Of a DNA stretch of 64,000 bases, positions 8,507-16,920 are shown in pieces. The notes beneath the pieces are model-generated. The model did not search any database. It was not told the DNA's origin and saw only the letters and a program-made list of their open reading frames with translations. How positions within the stretch are numbered: position 1 is the stretch's first letter; the number at the start of each line of letters is the position of its first letter. This DNA is from Actinomadura mexicana (GTDB lineage Bacteria; Actinomycetota; Actinomycetes; Streptosporangiales; Streptosporangiaceae), in assembly GCF_900188105.1 (NCBI RefSeq), contig NZ_FZNP01000011.1:62001-126000 (forward strand), in the 5' to 3' direction. The position numbers and the translations under genes are program-made.

Positions 8507-9208
8507 ATGGTGGGGACCTCCTCGGCGGGCCTGCACGGCAGCGTCCTCGATCGGCTCGGCATGCTGATCACGTCCGGCGCGCTGCCCGCGGGCGAGGTAC
8601 TGCGGATCGAGCAGCTGGAGGCGCGGTTCGAGGTGTCCCGGTCGGTGATCCGGGAGGCGATCCGCGTCCTGGAGTCCATGGGCATGGTCAGGAGCCGGCG
8701 CAGGGTCGGCGTCACGGTCGCCGCCCGCCCGGACTGGAACGTCTTCGACCCGCAGATCATCGGCTGGCGGCTCGAGGGCGACGGCCGGGAGGAGCAGCTG
8801 CGCTCCCTCGGCGAGCTGCGCCGCGGGCTGGAGCCGGTGGCCGCCGCGCTGGCGGCCCGGAACGCGACGCCGGAGCAGTGCGGCGCGCTGACCGGCGCGG
8901 TCATGGAGATGGCGGTGCACGGCAGGTCCGGTGACCTGGAGGCCTACCTGGCCGCGGACATCCGCTTCCACCGGACGCTCCTGGAGGCGTCCGGCAACGA
9001 GATGATGGGCGCGCTGAGCGGCGTGGTCGCCGCCGTCCTGGCCGGCCGCACCCACCACGAGCTGATGCCGGCGCACCCCGAGCCGGCCGCGATCCGCTGG
9101 CACGCCGAGGTGGCGCAGGCCGTGCAGGCCGGCGACGCCGAGGCCGCCGAACGCGCCATGCGCGACATCGTCGAGGAGGCGACCCGGGCGATGCTGGAGC
9201 CAGGCTGA
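8507..9208 (+). CDS. FadR/GntR-family transcriptional regulator (FCD domain)
   Basis: A 233-residue repressor-type protein. A winged-helix GntR domain occupies residues ~8-75 (LDRLGMLITSGALPAGEVL, then SRSVIREAIRVLESMGMV). An all-helical FCD effector domain follows (LGELRRGLEPVAAALAARNA; AADIRFHRTLLEASGNEMM with the metal-site D-x-x-F-H; final IRWHAEVAQAVQAGDAEAAE with a further histidine). Members usually bind a small carboxylic acid through a metal. Divergent from the GntP/cupin operon, it most likely controls that operon and itself. Confidence 0.9.
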   Translation: MVGTSSAGLHGSVLDRLGMLITSGALPAGEVLRIEQLEARFEVSRSVIREAIRVLESMGMVRSRRRVGVTVAARPDWNVFDPQIIGWRLEGDGREEQLRSLGELRRGLEPVAAALAARNATPEQCGALTGAVMEMAVHGRSGDLEAYLAADIRFHRTLLEASGNEMMGALSGVVAAVLAGRTHHELMPAHPEPAAIRWHAEVAQAVQAGDAEAAERAMRDIVEEATRAMLEPG

Positions 9209-9212
9209 CCGG

Positions 9213-10064
9213 TCAGAACAGCGTCGGGGGTTCCGCGGGGACGGGCTCCGGCAACGGCTCCAGCCCGGGCACGCGGGCCCTTACCTCGTCGTGGAAGCGC
9301 CGGGCGAGCCCGGGCGCGTCGGCGTTGTCCGGCGTGTGGACGAACACGGTCGGCGAGCGTCCCTCGGCCAGCCATCCGGCGACGCGGCCGACCCAGAACC
9401 CCCAGCCCTCGACGGTGCGCTCGGTGTCGTCCCGTCCGAGGTAGCGGACGATCGGCAGGTCCGTGAGCGCCTCCGCCCTGCGGGGCACCCGCGGCTTCTT
9501 CGTCCAGGCGTCCCGTTCGGCGTCGCTGGTCGGACGGCTCTGGAAGAACGCGGTCGTATCGAACGGGACCCACTCGGCCCCGGCGCGGGACAGGACCCGC
9601 TCAAGGTCGCGCACGGATCCCGCGTCCTCGAAGAACGCGCGGTGACGCACTTCGACGGCGTACCTGTGCGCCGCGGGCAGCCCGTGCAGGAACGCCGCCA
9701 GCGTCCCGAGGTCACCGGGGCCGAAGGAGCCGGGGAGCTGCACCCACAGCGCGTGCGCCCGCGACTGGAGCGGCTCGATCGCGCGCAGGAACGCCCGCAG
9801 TTCCTCCCCGCCCCCGGCGAGCCGCCGCTCGTGCGTGATCGTCTTCGGGAGCTTGGTCACGAACCGGAAGCCGGGCCCGGTCTGCTCCGCCCACGACTCC
9901 ACGGTGCTCCGCGGGGGCGTCGCGTAGAAGGTGGTGTTGCCCTCGACCGCGTTGCACCAGCTCGCATAGGCCCGCAGCCGTTCGCCCGGAGGCAGCGCCG
10001 GAGGGACGAACCGCCCCTGCCACCGCGCGTGAGCCCACATCGCGCACCCCACGTGAAGCCGCAT
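9213..10064 (-). CDS. DUF72 (YecE-type) protein
   Basis: A 283-residue TIM-barrel-like DUF72 protein. The family signature is visible at the N-terminus (LHVGCAMWAHARWQGRF), in YASWCNAVEGNTTFYATP and in FRFVTKLPKTITHERRL, with later VEVRHRAFF. Homologues are widespread and sometimes lie near Fe-S or tRNA-modification genes, but no reaction has been firmly established. Its stop lies 4 bp from the stop of the convergent FadR-type gene. There is no obvious partner gene. Confidence 0.88.
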   Translation of the reverse strand: MRLHVGCAMWAHARWQGRFVPPALPPGERLRAYASWCNAVEGNTTFYATPPRSTVESWAEQTGPGFRFVTKLPKTITHERRLAGGGEELRAFLRAIEPLQSRAHALWVQLPGSFGPGDLGTLAAFLHGLPAAHRYAVEVRHRAFFEDAGSVRDLERVLSRAGAEWVPFDTTAFFQSRPTSDAERDAWTKKPRVPRRAEALTDLPIVRYLGRDDTERTVEGWGFWVGRVAGWLAEGRSPTVFVHTPDNADAPGLARRFHDEVRARVPGLEPLPEPVPAEPPTLF

Positions 10065-10324
10065 GCCCCGACGCTACCGGTGATCCGGTCCCCTCCGGGC
10101 CTGGCGGACCGGCAGGGCGGCGGCCGTCGCGATCAGGTCGTTCGGCAGGCCGTCGGAACGTTTTCCGATCGGCCTCGAACTGCGCGAAGCGGCTTCAGGC
10201 AGGGGCAGGCTGCCACCGGCAAACGGAGACCATCATTCCACTTAGTCTTGTGCGAACGCTCCTCGACATGCCATGATTAAACGGAGGAAATACCACCGGT
10301 TAGAGTCGAACGTGGAGGTGGGCG
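10065..10324. other. Intergenic region
   Basis: No gene seen. The part around 10,230-10,300 is clearly less GC-rich than its surroundings (for example cattccacttagtcttgtgc and tgattaaac), which suggests a promoter for the rightward small ORF and reductase. Confidence 0.4.
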
Positions 10325-10429
10325 ATGCGTGCGGAGACGGTGAGCCGCAGACCGAGCCGGGCGTCCCGGCGGAGCGGAGGGGCGCAGGGGCGGCCGGGCG
10401 GCGTCGCGGCGGCTCGGGAGCGATCATGA
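10325..10429 (+). CDS. Possible small leader ORF coupled to the deazaflavin reductase
   Basis: An ATG at 10325 with a good ribosome-binding site (GGAGGTGGGCG) opens a 34-residue arginine/serine-rich frame (MRAETVSRRP...). Its stop codon overlaps the start codon of the next gene as ATGA. The downstream gene has no strong ribosome-binding site of its own, so translational coupling through this short ORF is plausible. The peptide itself has no recognisable domain. Confidence 0.35.
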   Translation: MRAETVSRRPSRASRRSGGAQGRPGGVAAARERS

Positions 10430-10854
10430 CCGGCGCCGACCTTCCGCCGCGGCTGGCGCGGATGAACCGGGTGCCCTTCCGGCTGCTGACCTGGGGCCTT
10501 CCGATGGGCCCCCTCGTCCTGCTGCGCACTCGCGGCCGTCGCAGCGGCCTGTCTCGCACCGCTCCGGTGGCGCTTCTGGAACTCGACGGCCGGCAGTGGC
10601 TCGTCTCGCCCTTCGGCGAGACCCACTGGGTCCGCAACGCCCGCTCCGACGGCCGGGCCGAACTCGGCCGCGGGCGACGCTTCCGCCAGGTGCGCCTCAC
10701 AGAGATCGACGACGACCGCAGGCACCGGATCGTCAGTGCCTACCGCCGCAAGTACCGGGTCGTGCCGTTCGTCCGCGCCGCCTTCGACACCGGCCCGAAC
10801 GCGACCGCGCCCCCAGACTCCGACCGCCCGGTCTTCCTGGTCGAACCGGCCTGA
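10426..10854 (+). CDS. Nitroreductase/deazaflavin (F420)-dependent oxidoreductase-like protein
   Basis: A 142-residue protein of the Ddn-type split beta-barrel family, which binds the deazaflavin cofactor F420 in mycobacteria and relatives. Visible signatures are LLRTRGRRSGLSRTAPV, WLVSPFGETHWVRNARSDGRAEL and the C-terminal YRRKYRVVPFVRAAFDTGP (about residues 106-124). Members reduce quinones or nitro compounds with F420H2. I chose the ATG at 10426 because homologues start close to this point. The in-frame extension back to 10273 is low-complexity and covers the probable promoter. Confidence 0.8.
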   Translation: MTGADLPPRLARMNRVPFRLLTWGLPMGPLVLLRTRGRRSGLSRTAPVALLELDGRQWLVSPFGETHWVRNARSDGRAELGRGRRFRQVRLTEIDDDRRHRIVSAYRRKYRVVPFVRAAFDTGPNATAPPDSDRPVFLVEPA

Positions 10855-10943
10855 CTGCTCAGCCGTCTGCGGGCGCACGCCGGGTTCCGCGGATCGCCGT
10901 ATGGATCAGCGAGCGGGAGCGGCGAACTCGTAGGATCCGACAC

Positions 10944-11558
10944 GTGAGCGAGGAGGAGACCCCGGTGGCGTCGCCGGCCGCGGCCCACCCCCGGCCCGGC
11001 ATCACCCCAGCGGAGTTCGAGGAGTTCGTCGCCGATCGGCTGCTCGGGTCGGCCGCCCCGCACGTGAGCGGGCTGAGCGTCACGCTGCATGAGAAGGTGG
11101 CCGGCTCCGACGGGACCTACGACCTCGACGCGACGGTCCGCTACCGGTTCGCTGGCATGGACTTCCTGGTCGTGGTCGAGGCCAAGCACCACCGGAACCC
11201 GATCAAGCGCGAGCTGGTGCAGGTGCTCCACCAGAAGGTCCAGAGCGTCGGCGCGCACAAGGGCGTCATGGTGTCCACCGCCACGTACCAGAGCGGTGCC
11301 GTGGCCTTCGCGCGAGCGCACGGCATCGCTCTCGTGACGGTCACGGACGGCCGGTTCCTCTTCGAGACGAGGGATGCCGTGCCGGTCGAGGGGGGCGCCG
11401 GTACCGGCCCGTCGCCTTTCATCGCCCACTGCCATGGCCTTCCCGGCAGAAGACCGGGCACGTCACGTGACCTGCTCCTGGTGCCGGACGACGACGACTA
11501 CCCGCGGCAGGCGGCGGAGATCCTGCTGGGCTGCCCCTTCGAGAGGCTCACTCCGTAG
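10944..11558 (+). CDS. Mrr-like restriction-endonuclease-fold protein
   Basis: A 204-residue soluble protein with a PD-(D/E)xK-type nuclease core. The candidate active-site aspartate is in GTYDLDATVRY (about residues 54-64) and the E-x-K pair in FLVVVEAKHHRNP (E and K about residues 77-79). The following QVLHQKVQSVGAHKGVMVST and GAVAFARAHGIALVTV are typical of the Mrr_cat group. No separate DNA-recognition domain is seen. It starts at a GTG preceded by a weak purine run. It ends 14 bp from the stop of the convergent TPR-CHAT gene. A defence or repair role is inferred from the fold. Confidence 0.75.
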   Translation: MSEEETPVASPAAAHPRPGITPAEFEEFVADRLLGSAAPHVSGLSVTLHEKVAGSDGTYDLDATVRYRFAGMDFLVVVEAKHHRNPIKRELVQVLHQKVQSVGAHKGVMVSTATYQSGAVAFARAHGIALVTVTDGRFLFETRDAVPVEGGAGTGPSPFIAHCHGLPGRRPGTSRDLLLVPDDDDYPRQAAEILLGCPFERLTP

Positions 11559-11572
11559 TACGGGCGGCCCGG

Positions 11573-14500
11573 TCAGGCACCGACGTGGACGTGCGACGCC
11601 CACACCGAGGGGTAGCCCGGCCACCGGTCCCGCATCCGGCGGGTCGCGGCGTGGACCGCGCCGGCGACGTCTCCGCCGTCGGCGACGGCCGTGTAGACGA
11701 GGTCGGCGATGTCGACGGCGTGCCGGTCCCCGATGGGCCACAGGGTGCCGATCACGTTCCGGTAGCCGGCGAGCTGGAACGCCGACGCCAGGTGGATCGC
11801 CTCGTCCGCGAGGCGTGCCCCCGGCCGGGCGGTCGAGCAGGCCGACAGGAAGGCGAGTTCGGCGCCGTCCATGCGCAGCCCGGCGAGGTCCGTCACCGCC
11901 AGCGGCCGGGTCTGGTGGTCGGCCAGCAGCAGGTGGCTGGACGACGGGTCGGCCAGGTCGCTGTGCCCATGGCAGGCGAAGTGCGCCCATCGGGCCTTCG
12001 GCAGCGCCGCGAGCACCGCCTCGCGGGTGGCGGACGAGCCGGTGAGGACGTCCACCGCGCCCGGGAAGCGCCGGCCGATCAGGGCCGCCTCGGCCTCCGC
12101 CCCCGGCAGGTCGGACCGGGCGCCGGGCGTGCGGGGCATCGCCACGGCGACCGCCGGGCCACCGCCGGGCCGCACCGCGTCCGCCGCGCCGCGGCGCGCG
12201 TGGGCCAGGGCCCGGACGGTCGGGGTCGTCGAGCACACGACCCGGTCGACGACCGTTTCCGGGGCCGCGTCGGCCATGGTGCCGTGGTACCCCGCCGCAT
12301 GCACCGGGAGGAACGACATCAGCCCTGACAGGCACCACCACAGCCTCGGCCACGGGGCGCCGTCCTGGGGCGGCCCGCCGACACCGACGTGGTCGAGCAC
12401 CGGACCGGCCACCGCGTCCCACAGCCATTCGAGCGTCCGCGACATCCGGCGCTGCCCGGCCGCCCACGACCTGGCCTCCTTGGCGCCGATCTCCTCGACC
12501 GCCGCCAGGAACGCGCCGACCTCCGCCACCACCGCGTCAGGGGTGAGCGCGGGCAGCGGCACGGCCGTGGCGCCGGCGTCGGCGTCCAGGACCAGCGCGT
12601 GCGACCCGAGGCCCGACACGTTGACGATCACGATGTGACCGCGGGCCGGCGCGAGGTCGCGGACGGCGGGCGGGCGCAGGAAGCGATCGAATCCGGGCAG
12701 TTCCCGGATCTCCGCGACGAGCCGGTCGAACGCCGCGGCCGTGGCGCGGCGCTCCACCGATGCCTGGGGTACCGGGACGGCGCCGCTGCCAGGGACTCCC
12801 GCCGCGGGCGCGGGACGGTCGAGCTCCGCGCAGAGGGCGGTGAACCGTCCGGCCTCGTCCGGGTGCCGCTCCGAGAGCGCGGTGAGGTCGGTGCGGGTGT
12901 CGAGCGCCTGGCCGAGCAGCAGCCCGCGTCCCTGCTCGAACAGCTCGACCCCGTACTCGACCTGCCCGGCGCGCACGCAGCAGGCGGCGGCGTCCGACCC
13001 GATCCCGCCCATGTCGCCGAGGAGGATCTCCTGGTCGCGGCGATCGAGGCCCCGCGGGACCGTGCGGCCCATCAGGTCCACGACCGCCGCGTAACCGCGC
13101 ACGGCCTCCTCCCACCGCCCGGCCTCGGCGGCGAGCCTGGCCCAGCGGGCGGCCGCGACCGCGCGGACGCGGGGAGGGGCGGCTTCGGCCGCCGATCCCT
13201 CCCGGCACGCCGCGAGTGCCTCGTCCAGGTCCGGTCCGGCGCCCGTGCGGGTGAACCGGGCGCCGAGCGCCTGGCCCAGATTGGCCAGGTACCCGGCGCG
13301 GTCGGGATGGTCGGGGGTGATGGCGGCGACCGCGGCGCGGGCGGCGCCGACCGCGGCGTCCAGGTCCGCCGCCTCGCCGGTGTGCTCGTACCGCCGGAGC
13401 AGGACGAGGGCGCGGTTCGACAGGACCCCGGCACGGCGCGGGTGGCCGTGCGGGACGGCCGCGGCGGCGGCCTGGACGGACTCGGCCGCCTCGTCGATGT
13501 CGGCCCGCTCCCCGCCGAGCGAGAACCGGGACTGCAGGGCCGCGCCGAGGTTGGCCAGGCGCACGCCCCTGCTGGAGTGGTCCGCCGGGGTGGCGAGAAC
13601 CGCCTCCCGGCAGGTGTCGATCGCCTCGTCGAGGTCCTCGCGGCGCTGCAGGGAGTCGAACCGGATCTGCAGCGCGCCGCCCAGGTTCGCCAGCATCGTC
13701 CCGCGGTGGGGGCTCGCGTCCGGCGCGGCGGCCACCGCCATCCGGAGCGCTTCGACCGCCTCGTCCAGGTCCGCCTGGCCGCCGGTGCCGCGGAACCGGG
13801 ACAGCGAGGCCGCTCCGAGGTTGCCGAGATGGGCCGGGAGGTGCGGATGGCCGGGCGGCGCGGCGGCGACCCCGGCGCGGCCGGCCTCGACCGCGGCGTC
13901 GATGTCGGCCTCGTCCCCGGTGAGCTCGAACCGCATGCGGAGGATGTCGCACAGGTTCGACAGGCACGAGGGACGTTCGGGATCATCCGCCGGAGTGGCG
14001 GCCGCGGCCCGCCGGGCGAGCGCGACCGCCTCGTCCAGCTCCTTCCGGCCGCCGGTCCGCCGGTGCAGCTCGCACAGGGCGTTGGCGAGGTTGGACTGGC
14101 GTCCGCACAGATCGGGGTCGTCGGGGCGGGGCGCCGCCACCCCGGCTCGTCCCGCCTCGACCGCGTCGGCCAGGTCCAGCTCATCACCGGTCTGGACGAA
14201 CCGGATCCGGAGGACGTCGCTGAGCTCGGACAGGTAGGCGTGACGCTCGGCGTCCTGCGGTGCGGCGACGGCCACCGCCTCCCGATGGGCCTCGACCGCC
14301 TCGTCCAGATCCGCCGGATCCCCGGCGCGTTCGAACCGGGCCAGCAGCGCGTGGCCGAGCTGCGAAAGCTGCCCGGCGTGCGCGGGGTGGTCGGGCGAGG
14401 TCGTGATCACCGCGTCCCGCGCCAGGTCGATCAGCTCGTCCATGCCGGTCACCCGGTGGAGCAGGGCCTCCCTGGTCCGTAAGGCGAGATCGAGGTTGGA

Positions 14501-15262
14501 CGCCATGGCGGCGCGGTCAGGGTGGTCGGGCCAGTAGGTGACCGCGGCCCGTCCGGCCTCGATCGCGGCGTCGAGGTCGGGCTCACCGCCGAGGTACTCG
14601 AACCGGGTCAGCAGGGCGTTGCCGAGGTTGGAGAGGTAGAGGGCGCCGTCGGGCTCGCCCGCTACGGCGCACTCGGCCGCCGCCCGGCCGAACGCGATCG
14701 ACTCCTCCAGGTCCTGCGGCGCACCCGTCCGCTCGAACCGGGTCAGCAGCGCGCTGCTGAGGTTGGTCCGGCAGCGGCCGTGCTCGGCGTGGTCCGGCCC
14801 GGTGGCCCCGGCCGCCAGCCGGAACAGCTCGACGGCCCGGTCCAGGGCGCCGGCGTCCTCCGAAGCGAGCGTGTCCCGGTAGAGCATGCGGCCGAGGCGG
14901 GCCAGCAGCCCGCCGCCGTCCGGGGCGGACGGGGGCTCGCCGTCGAACAGTTCGCCGATCAACGGGGGGATCCCGGCCGGAACCAGCCGGTACACCGGAT
15001 TGAGCAGCTCCAGGGCGACGCTGAGGTCCGGCTCGCCCTCGGCCGAACCGCGGGCGGCGAAGCGCAGCCAGAACAGCCATCCCGCCGCCTGCGCGACCTC
15101 GACGTCGTCCACAGGGTCCGGGACCGAGCAGATCAGATCCACCGCGTCGGCGACCGCTCGGGGGGACAGGACCAGTGTCGCGTCACGTTCGGCGTTGAAC
15201 CGGTTGACCCGATCCCGTACCTGGGCGAGCAGACGCGTTCGCACCAGCGATGCTCCAACCAT
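11573..15262 (-). CDS. TPR-repeat CHAT-domain protease
   Basis: A 1229-residue protein. After a ~100-residue helical N-terminus comes a long array of roughly a dozen TPR-like units of about 48 residues (pattern L-D-E-A-V-E-A-x-R-x-A-V...P-x-x-L-x-N-L-G-x-A-L-x-x-R-F-x-x-T-G), then a C-terminal CHAT domain, a caspase-like cysteine protease fold. The catalytic pair is visible: His1098 in FACHGH and Cys1142 in LSACSTARPG. CHAT domain also shows the final IGTLWPIGDRHA. TPR-CHAT proteins act as regulated proteases in cell-death or phage-defence pathways in other bacteria; here no activating partner is obvious. The ATG at 15262 avoids overlapping the barstar gene; upstream in-frame sequence is low-complexity. 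Confidence 0.9.
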   Translation of the reverse strand: MVGASLVRTRLLAQVRDRVNRFNAERDATLVLSPRAVADAVDLICSVPDPVDDVEVAQAAGWLFWLRFAARGSAEGEPDLSVALELLNPVYRLVPAGIPPLIGELFDGEPPSAPDGGGLLARLGRMLYRDTLASEDAGALDRAVELFRLAAGATGPDHAEHGRCRTNLSSALLTRFERTGAPQDLEESIAFGRAAAECAVAGEPDGALYLSNLGNALLTRFEYLGGEPDLDAAIEAGRAAVTYWPDHPDRAAMASNLDLALRTREALLHRVTGMDELIDLARDAVITTSPDHPAHAGQLSQLGHALLARFERAGDPADLDEAVEAHREAVAVAAPQDAERHAYLSELSDVLRIRFVQTGDELDLADAVEAGRAGVAAPRPDDPDLCGRQSNLANALCELHRRTGGRKELDEAVALARRAAAATPADDPERPSCLSNLCDILRMRFELTGDEADIDAAVEAGRAGVAAAPPGHPHLPAHLGNLGAASLSRFRGTGGQADLDEAVEALRMAVAAAPDASPHRGTMLANLGGALQIRFDSLQRREDLDEAIDTCREAVLATPADHSSRGVRLANLGAALQSRFSLGGERADIDEAAESVQAAAAAVPHGHPRRAGVLSNRALVLLRRYEHTGEAADLDAAVGAARAAVAAITPDHPDRAGYLANLGQALGARFTRTGAGPDLDEALAACREGSAAEAAPPRVRAVAAARWARLAAEAGRWEEAVRGYAAVVDLMGRTVPRGLDRRDQEILLGDMGGIGSDAAACCVRAGQVEYGVELFEQGRGLLLGQALDTRTDLTALSERHPDEAGRFTALCAELDRPAPAAGVPGSGAVPVPQASVERRATAAAFDRLVAEIRELPGFDRFLRPPAVRDLAPARGHIVIVNVSGLGSHALVLDADAGATAVPLPALTPDAVVAEVGAFLAAVEEIGAKEARSWAAGQRRMSRTLEWLWDAVAGPVLDHVGVGGPPQDGAPWPRLWWCLSGLMSFLPVHAAGYHGTMADAAPETVVDRVVCSTTPTVRALAHARRGAADAVRPGGGPAVAVAMPRTPGARSDLPGAEAEAALIGRRFPGAVDVLTGSSATREAVLAALPKARWAHFACHGHSDLADPSSSHLLLADHQTRPLAVTDLAGLRMDGAELAFLSACSTARPGARLADEAIHLASAFQLAGYRNVIGTLWPIGDRHAVDIADLVYTAVADGGDVAGAVHAATRRMRDRWPGYPSVWASHVHVGA

Positions 15263-15293
15263 CTCGACAGCCGGAAGTGCAGCGGTGAGGACC

Positions 15294-15653
15294 CTATCGT
15301 TCAGGCGACGGGAGGGCGGCGGCCAGGCGGGTGCGCAAGCCGGGCATGCGCTCGGAGGCGGTGGCGAGGGTCGTGGGCACATCCCGCTCGGCCAGGATTT
15401 CCAGAAGGATCGCGAGATCCCTCGGGTCCTCCTCCGCCAGGAGCTCGTCGGCGCGCGCCACGGTGAGGACGGGACGGTCGAGGTCGCGCAGGCAGTCCAG
15501 GAAAGCGTCCCAGTTGTGTCCGAAGTAGTCCGGGAAGCCGAGGGCCCGTGCCGCCTCGTGGAACAAGGCGGCGCGGGTCCGGCACGCGTGCCCGTCGACG
15601 GCCGCCCGCACCGGATCGCTGGTCAGCGTCAACCAGGGTGGCAGCGAGGTCAT
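15294..15653 (-). CDS. Barstar-family ribonuclease inhibitor (immunity protein)
   Basis: A 119-residue protein with the barstar fold: ALFHEAARALGFPDYFGHNWDAFLDCLRDL (about residues 29-58) matches the inhibitor helix and loop where barstar's critical aspartates occlude the RNase active site, with WDAFLDCL as the family signature. It should bind and block the secreted RNase encoded 16 bp upstream on the same strand, protecting the producer. The ATG at 15653 is preferred because the upstream extension is threonine-rich antisense sequence. Pair and order are typical of an RNase-immunity operon. Confidence 0.9.
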   Translation of the reverse strand: MTSLPPWLTLTSDPVRAAVDGHACRTRAALFHEAARALGFPDYFGHNWDAFLDCLRDLDRPVLTVARADELLAEEDPRDLAILLEILAERDVPTTLATASERMPGLRTRLAAALPSPER

Positions 15654-15669
15654 CGGACGGGTCCCGTCC

Positions 15670-16080
15670 CTAGGAGAGCTTGTAGAAGTTGGAGTAGTGG
15701 TCCGGCGAGAAGTAGACGGTGCCGGTGCTGCTGTGGACGATCCGGTAGGCGTCGCGCGAGGAGCCCCTCGTCCGCGAGTACACGTCGTACTCGTGGTAGG
15801 ACGTTCCGGCCGGGAGCTGGCCGTCGTAGTTGTGGTAGACGCCGCCGGTGTAGTTGTACAGGCCGTCCGGCCAGGAGTACCAGCCTGAGCTGGACGGCCA
15901 TCCCTTCCCACCCCACACCGAGGCGGCGTACCGGCCGTCGGAGCAGCGTGAGATCGTGCAGGAGCCGTAGACCGTCGCGCTCGCCGGGACGTTGGCGGTG
16001 ACGCCCGTCGCGCATGTCGCGGCCACCGCGGTGACGGCGGCTCGTTTCGTCCAGGACGGCCGGGAGCGCTGCTTGAGCAC
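15670..16080 (-). CDS. Secreted barnase/RNase T1-N1 family ribonuclease
   Basis: A 136-residue exported protein. Residues 1-35 form a signal peptide (MLKQRSRPSWTKRAAV, hydrophobic core, ending PASA). The mature part has a C-terminal microbial-RNase domain: VYHNYDGQLPAGTSYHEYDV supplies the catalytic glutamate, DAYRIVHSSTGTVYF the arginine and FSPDHYSNFYKL the catalytic histidine, matching the E-R-H triad of barnase. An N-terminal mature segment with two cysteines and several tryptophans is extra compared with barnase. A barstar gene follows immediately. An antibacterial or nutrient-scavenging RNase is the likely role. Confidence 0.88.
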   Translation of the reverse strand: MLKQRSRPSWTKRAAVTAVAATCATGVTANVPASATVYGSCTISRCSDGRYAASVWGGKGWPSSSGWYSWPDGLYNYTGGVYHNYDGQLPAGTSYHEYDVYSRTRGSSRDAYRIVHSSTGTVYFSPDHYSNFYKLS

Positions 16081-16320
16081 AGGTACCTCCTACGAACGAA
16101 TGCGTCCCGAAGGGGACGATTTCCCCCTGACCCGGACCGCGCCCGGATCGAGGGCGACCAGCCGCCATGATGACCTTGCGGATAGGCGTAGTCGATACAA
16201 AGCCGCCAAGTTTCTATGAACAGGCCTCAACCACCCGACTCGGACTCAGCACTGCCGAGCGCGCAGGAACTGCGCGGGACCGGACGACGCACCCGGTCCG
16301 AAGCCGCGAGCCCCCAGGGA

Positions 16321-16731
16321 TCAGCGCAGTTCCTGGATGCGGATCAGGTTGCCCGCGGGATCGCGGAACGCGCAGTCGCGCACCCCGTACGGCTGCTCGA
16401 TCGGCTCCTGGACGACCTCGGCCCCCGCGGCCTGCACCCTGTCGAAGGTGTCGTCGAGGTCGGGGGAGGCGAGCAGGATCCAGCCGTAGGTCCCCTTGGC
16501 CATCATCTCGGCGATGGTGCGGCGCTCGTCGTCGGTGATGCCGGGATCGGTGGCCGGCGGCGCCAGCAGGATCGCGGTGTCGGGCTGCTTGGGCGGACCG
16601 ACCGTGATCCAGCGCATCCTGCCGCCGCCGACGTCGTTGCGGACCTCGAAGCCGAGCGTGTCGCGGTAGAAGGCCAGCGAGGCGTCCGGGTCGTCGTGCG
16701 GGAGGAAGCTCGTGTGAATGGTGATGTCCAT
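16321..16731 (-). CDS. VOC-family (glyoxalase/bleomycin-resistance-like) protein
   Basis: A 136-residue protein with paired VOC modules: HTSFLPHDDPDASLAFYRDT with LGFEVRNDVG at the start, and EQPYGVRDCAFRDPAGNLIRI at the end, where the late Asp/Gly-Asn-Leu-Ile pattern is typical of PhnB/glyoxalase-like members. The metal ligand positions look partly conserved. Substrate unknown. I chose the ATG at 16731 since the sequence matches the family from its second residue, whereas the 45-residue upstream extension is unrelated. It stands alone, with no operon partner. Confidence 0.85.
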   Translation of the reverse strand: MDITIHTSFLPHDDPDASLAFYRDTLGFEVRNDVGGGRMRWITVGPPKQPDTAILLAPPATDPGITDDERRTIAEMMAKGTYGWILLASPDLDDTFDRVQAAGAEVVQEPIEQPYGVRDCAFRDPAGNLIRIQELR

Positions 16732-16920
16732 GCCGATCACGCTAGCCGCGGCTTCTTCACCCGCGCTTCTCGATTCCTGACCGGTCTCGCCCACGGGCCG
16801 CAAGCACATCGCAATGCGCCGCGCGACGGCGCGGTCAAGCCGTCGAAGAACATCGGTGCGCACCACCCCCGCCGCGCCCCGCCGACCACCCGGCGGTGCG
16901 GCGACGGAGCGGGGGCGGGG

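Noticed and set aside
6452..9103. 883-codon minus-strand frame apparently fusing other sequence to the cupin
   Set aside because: The cupin starts at 6967, 2 bp after the permease stop. The upstream part lies in another frame over the permease and regulator genes.
12389..14482. 697-codon + strand frame across the TPR-CHAT gene
   Set aside because: It is a shadow of the repeats, rich in Gly/Arg/Val and without folds; the opposite strand has intact TPR and CHAT motifs.
11573..15262. CRISPR-like or DNA tandem repeat because of ~145-bp periodicity
   Set aside because: The periodicity is that of TPR codons; repeats are diverged, coding and lack spacers.
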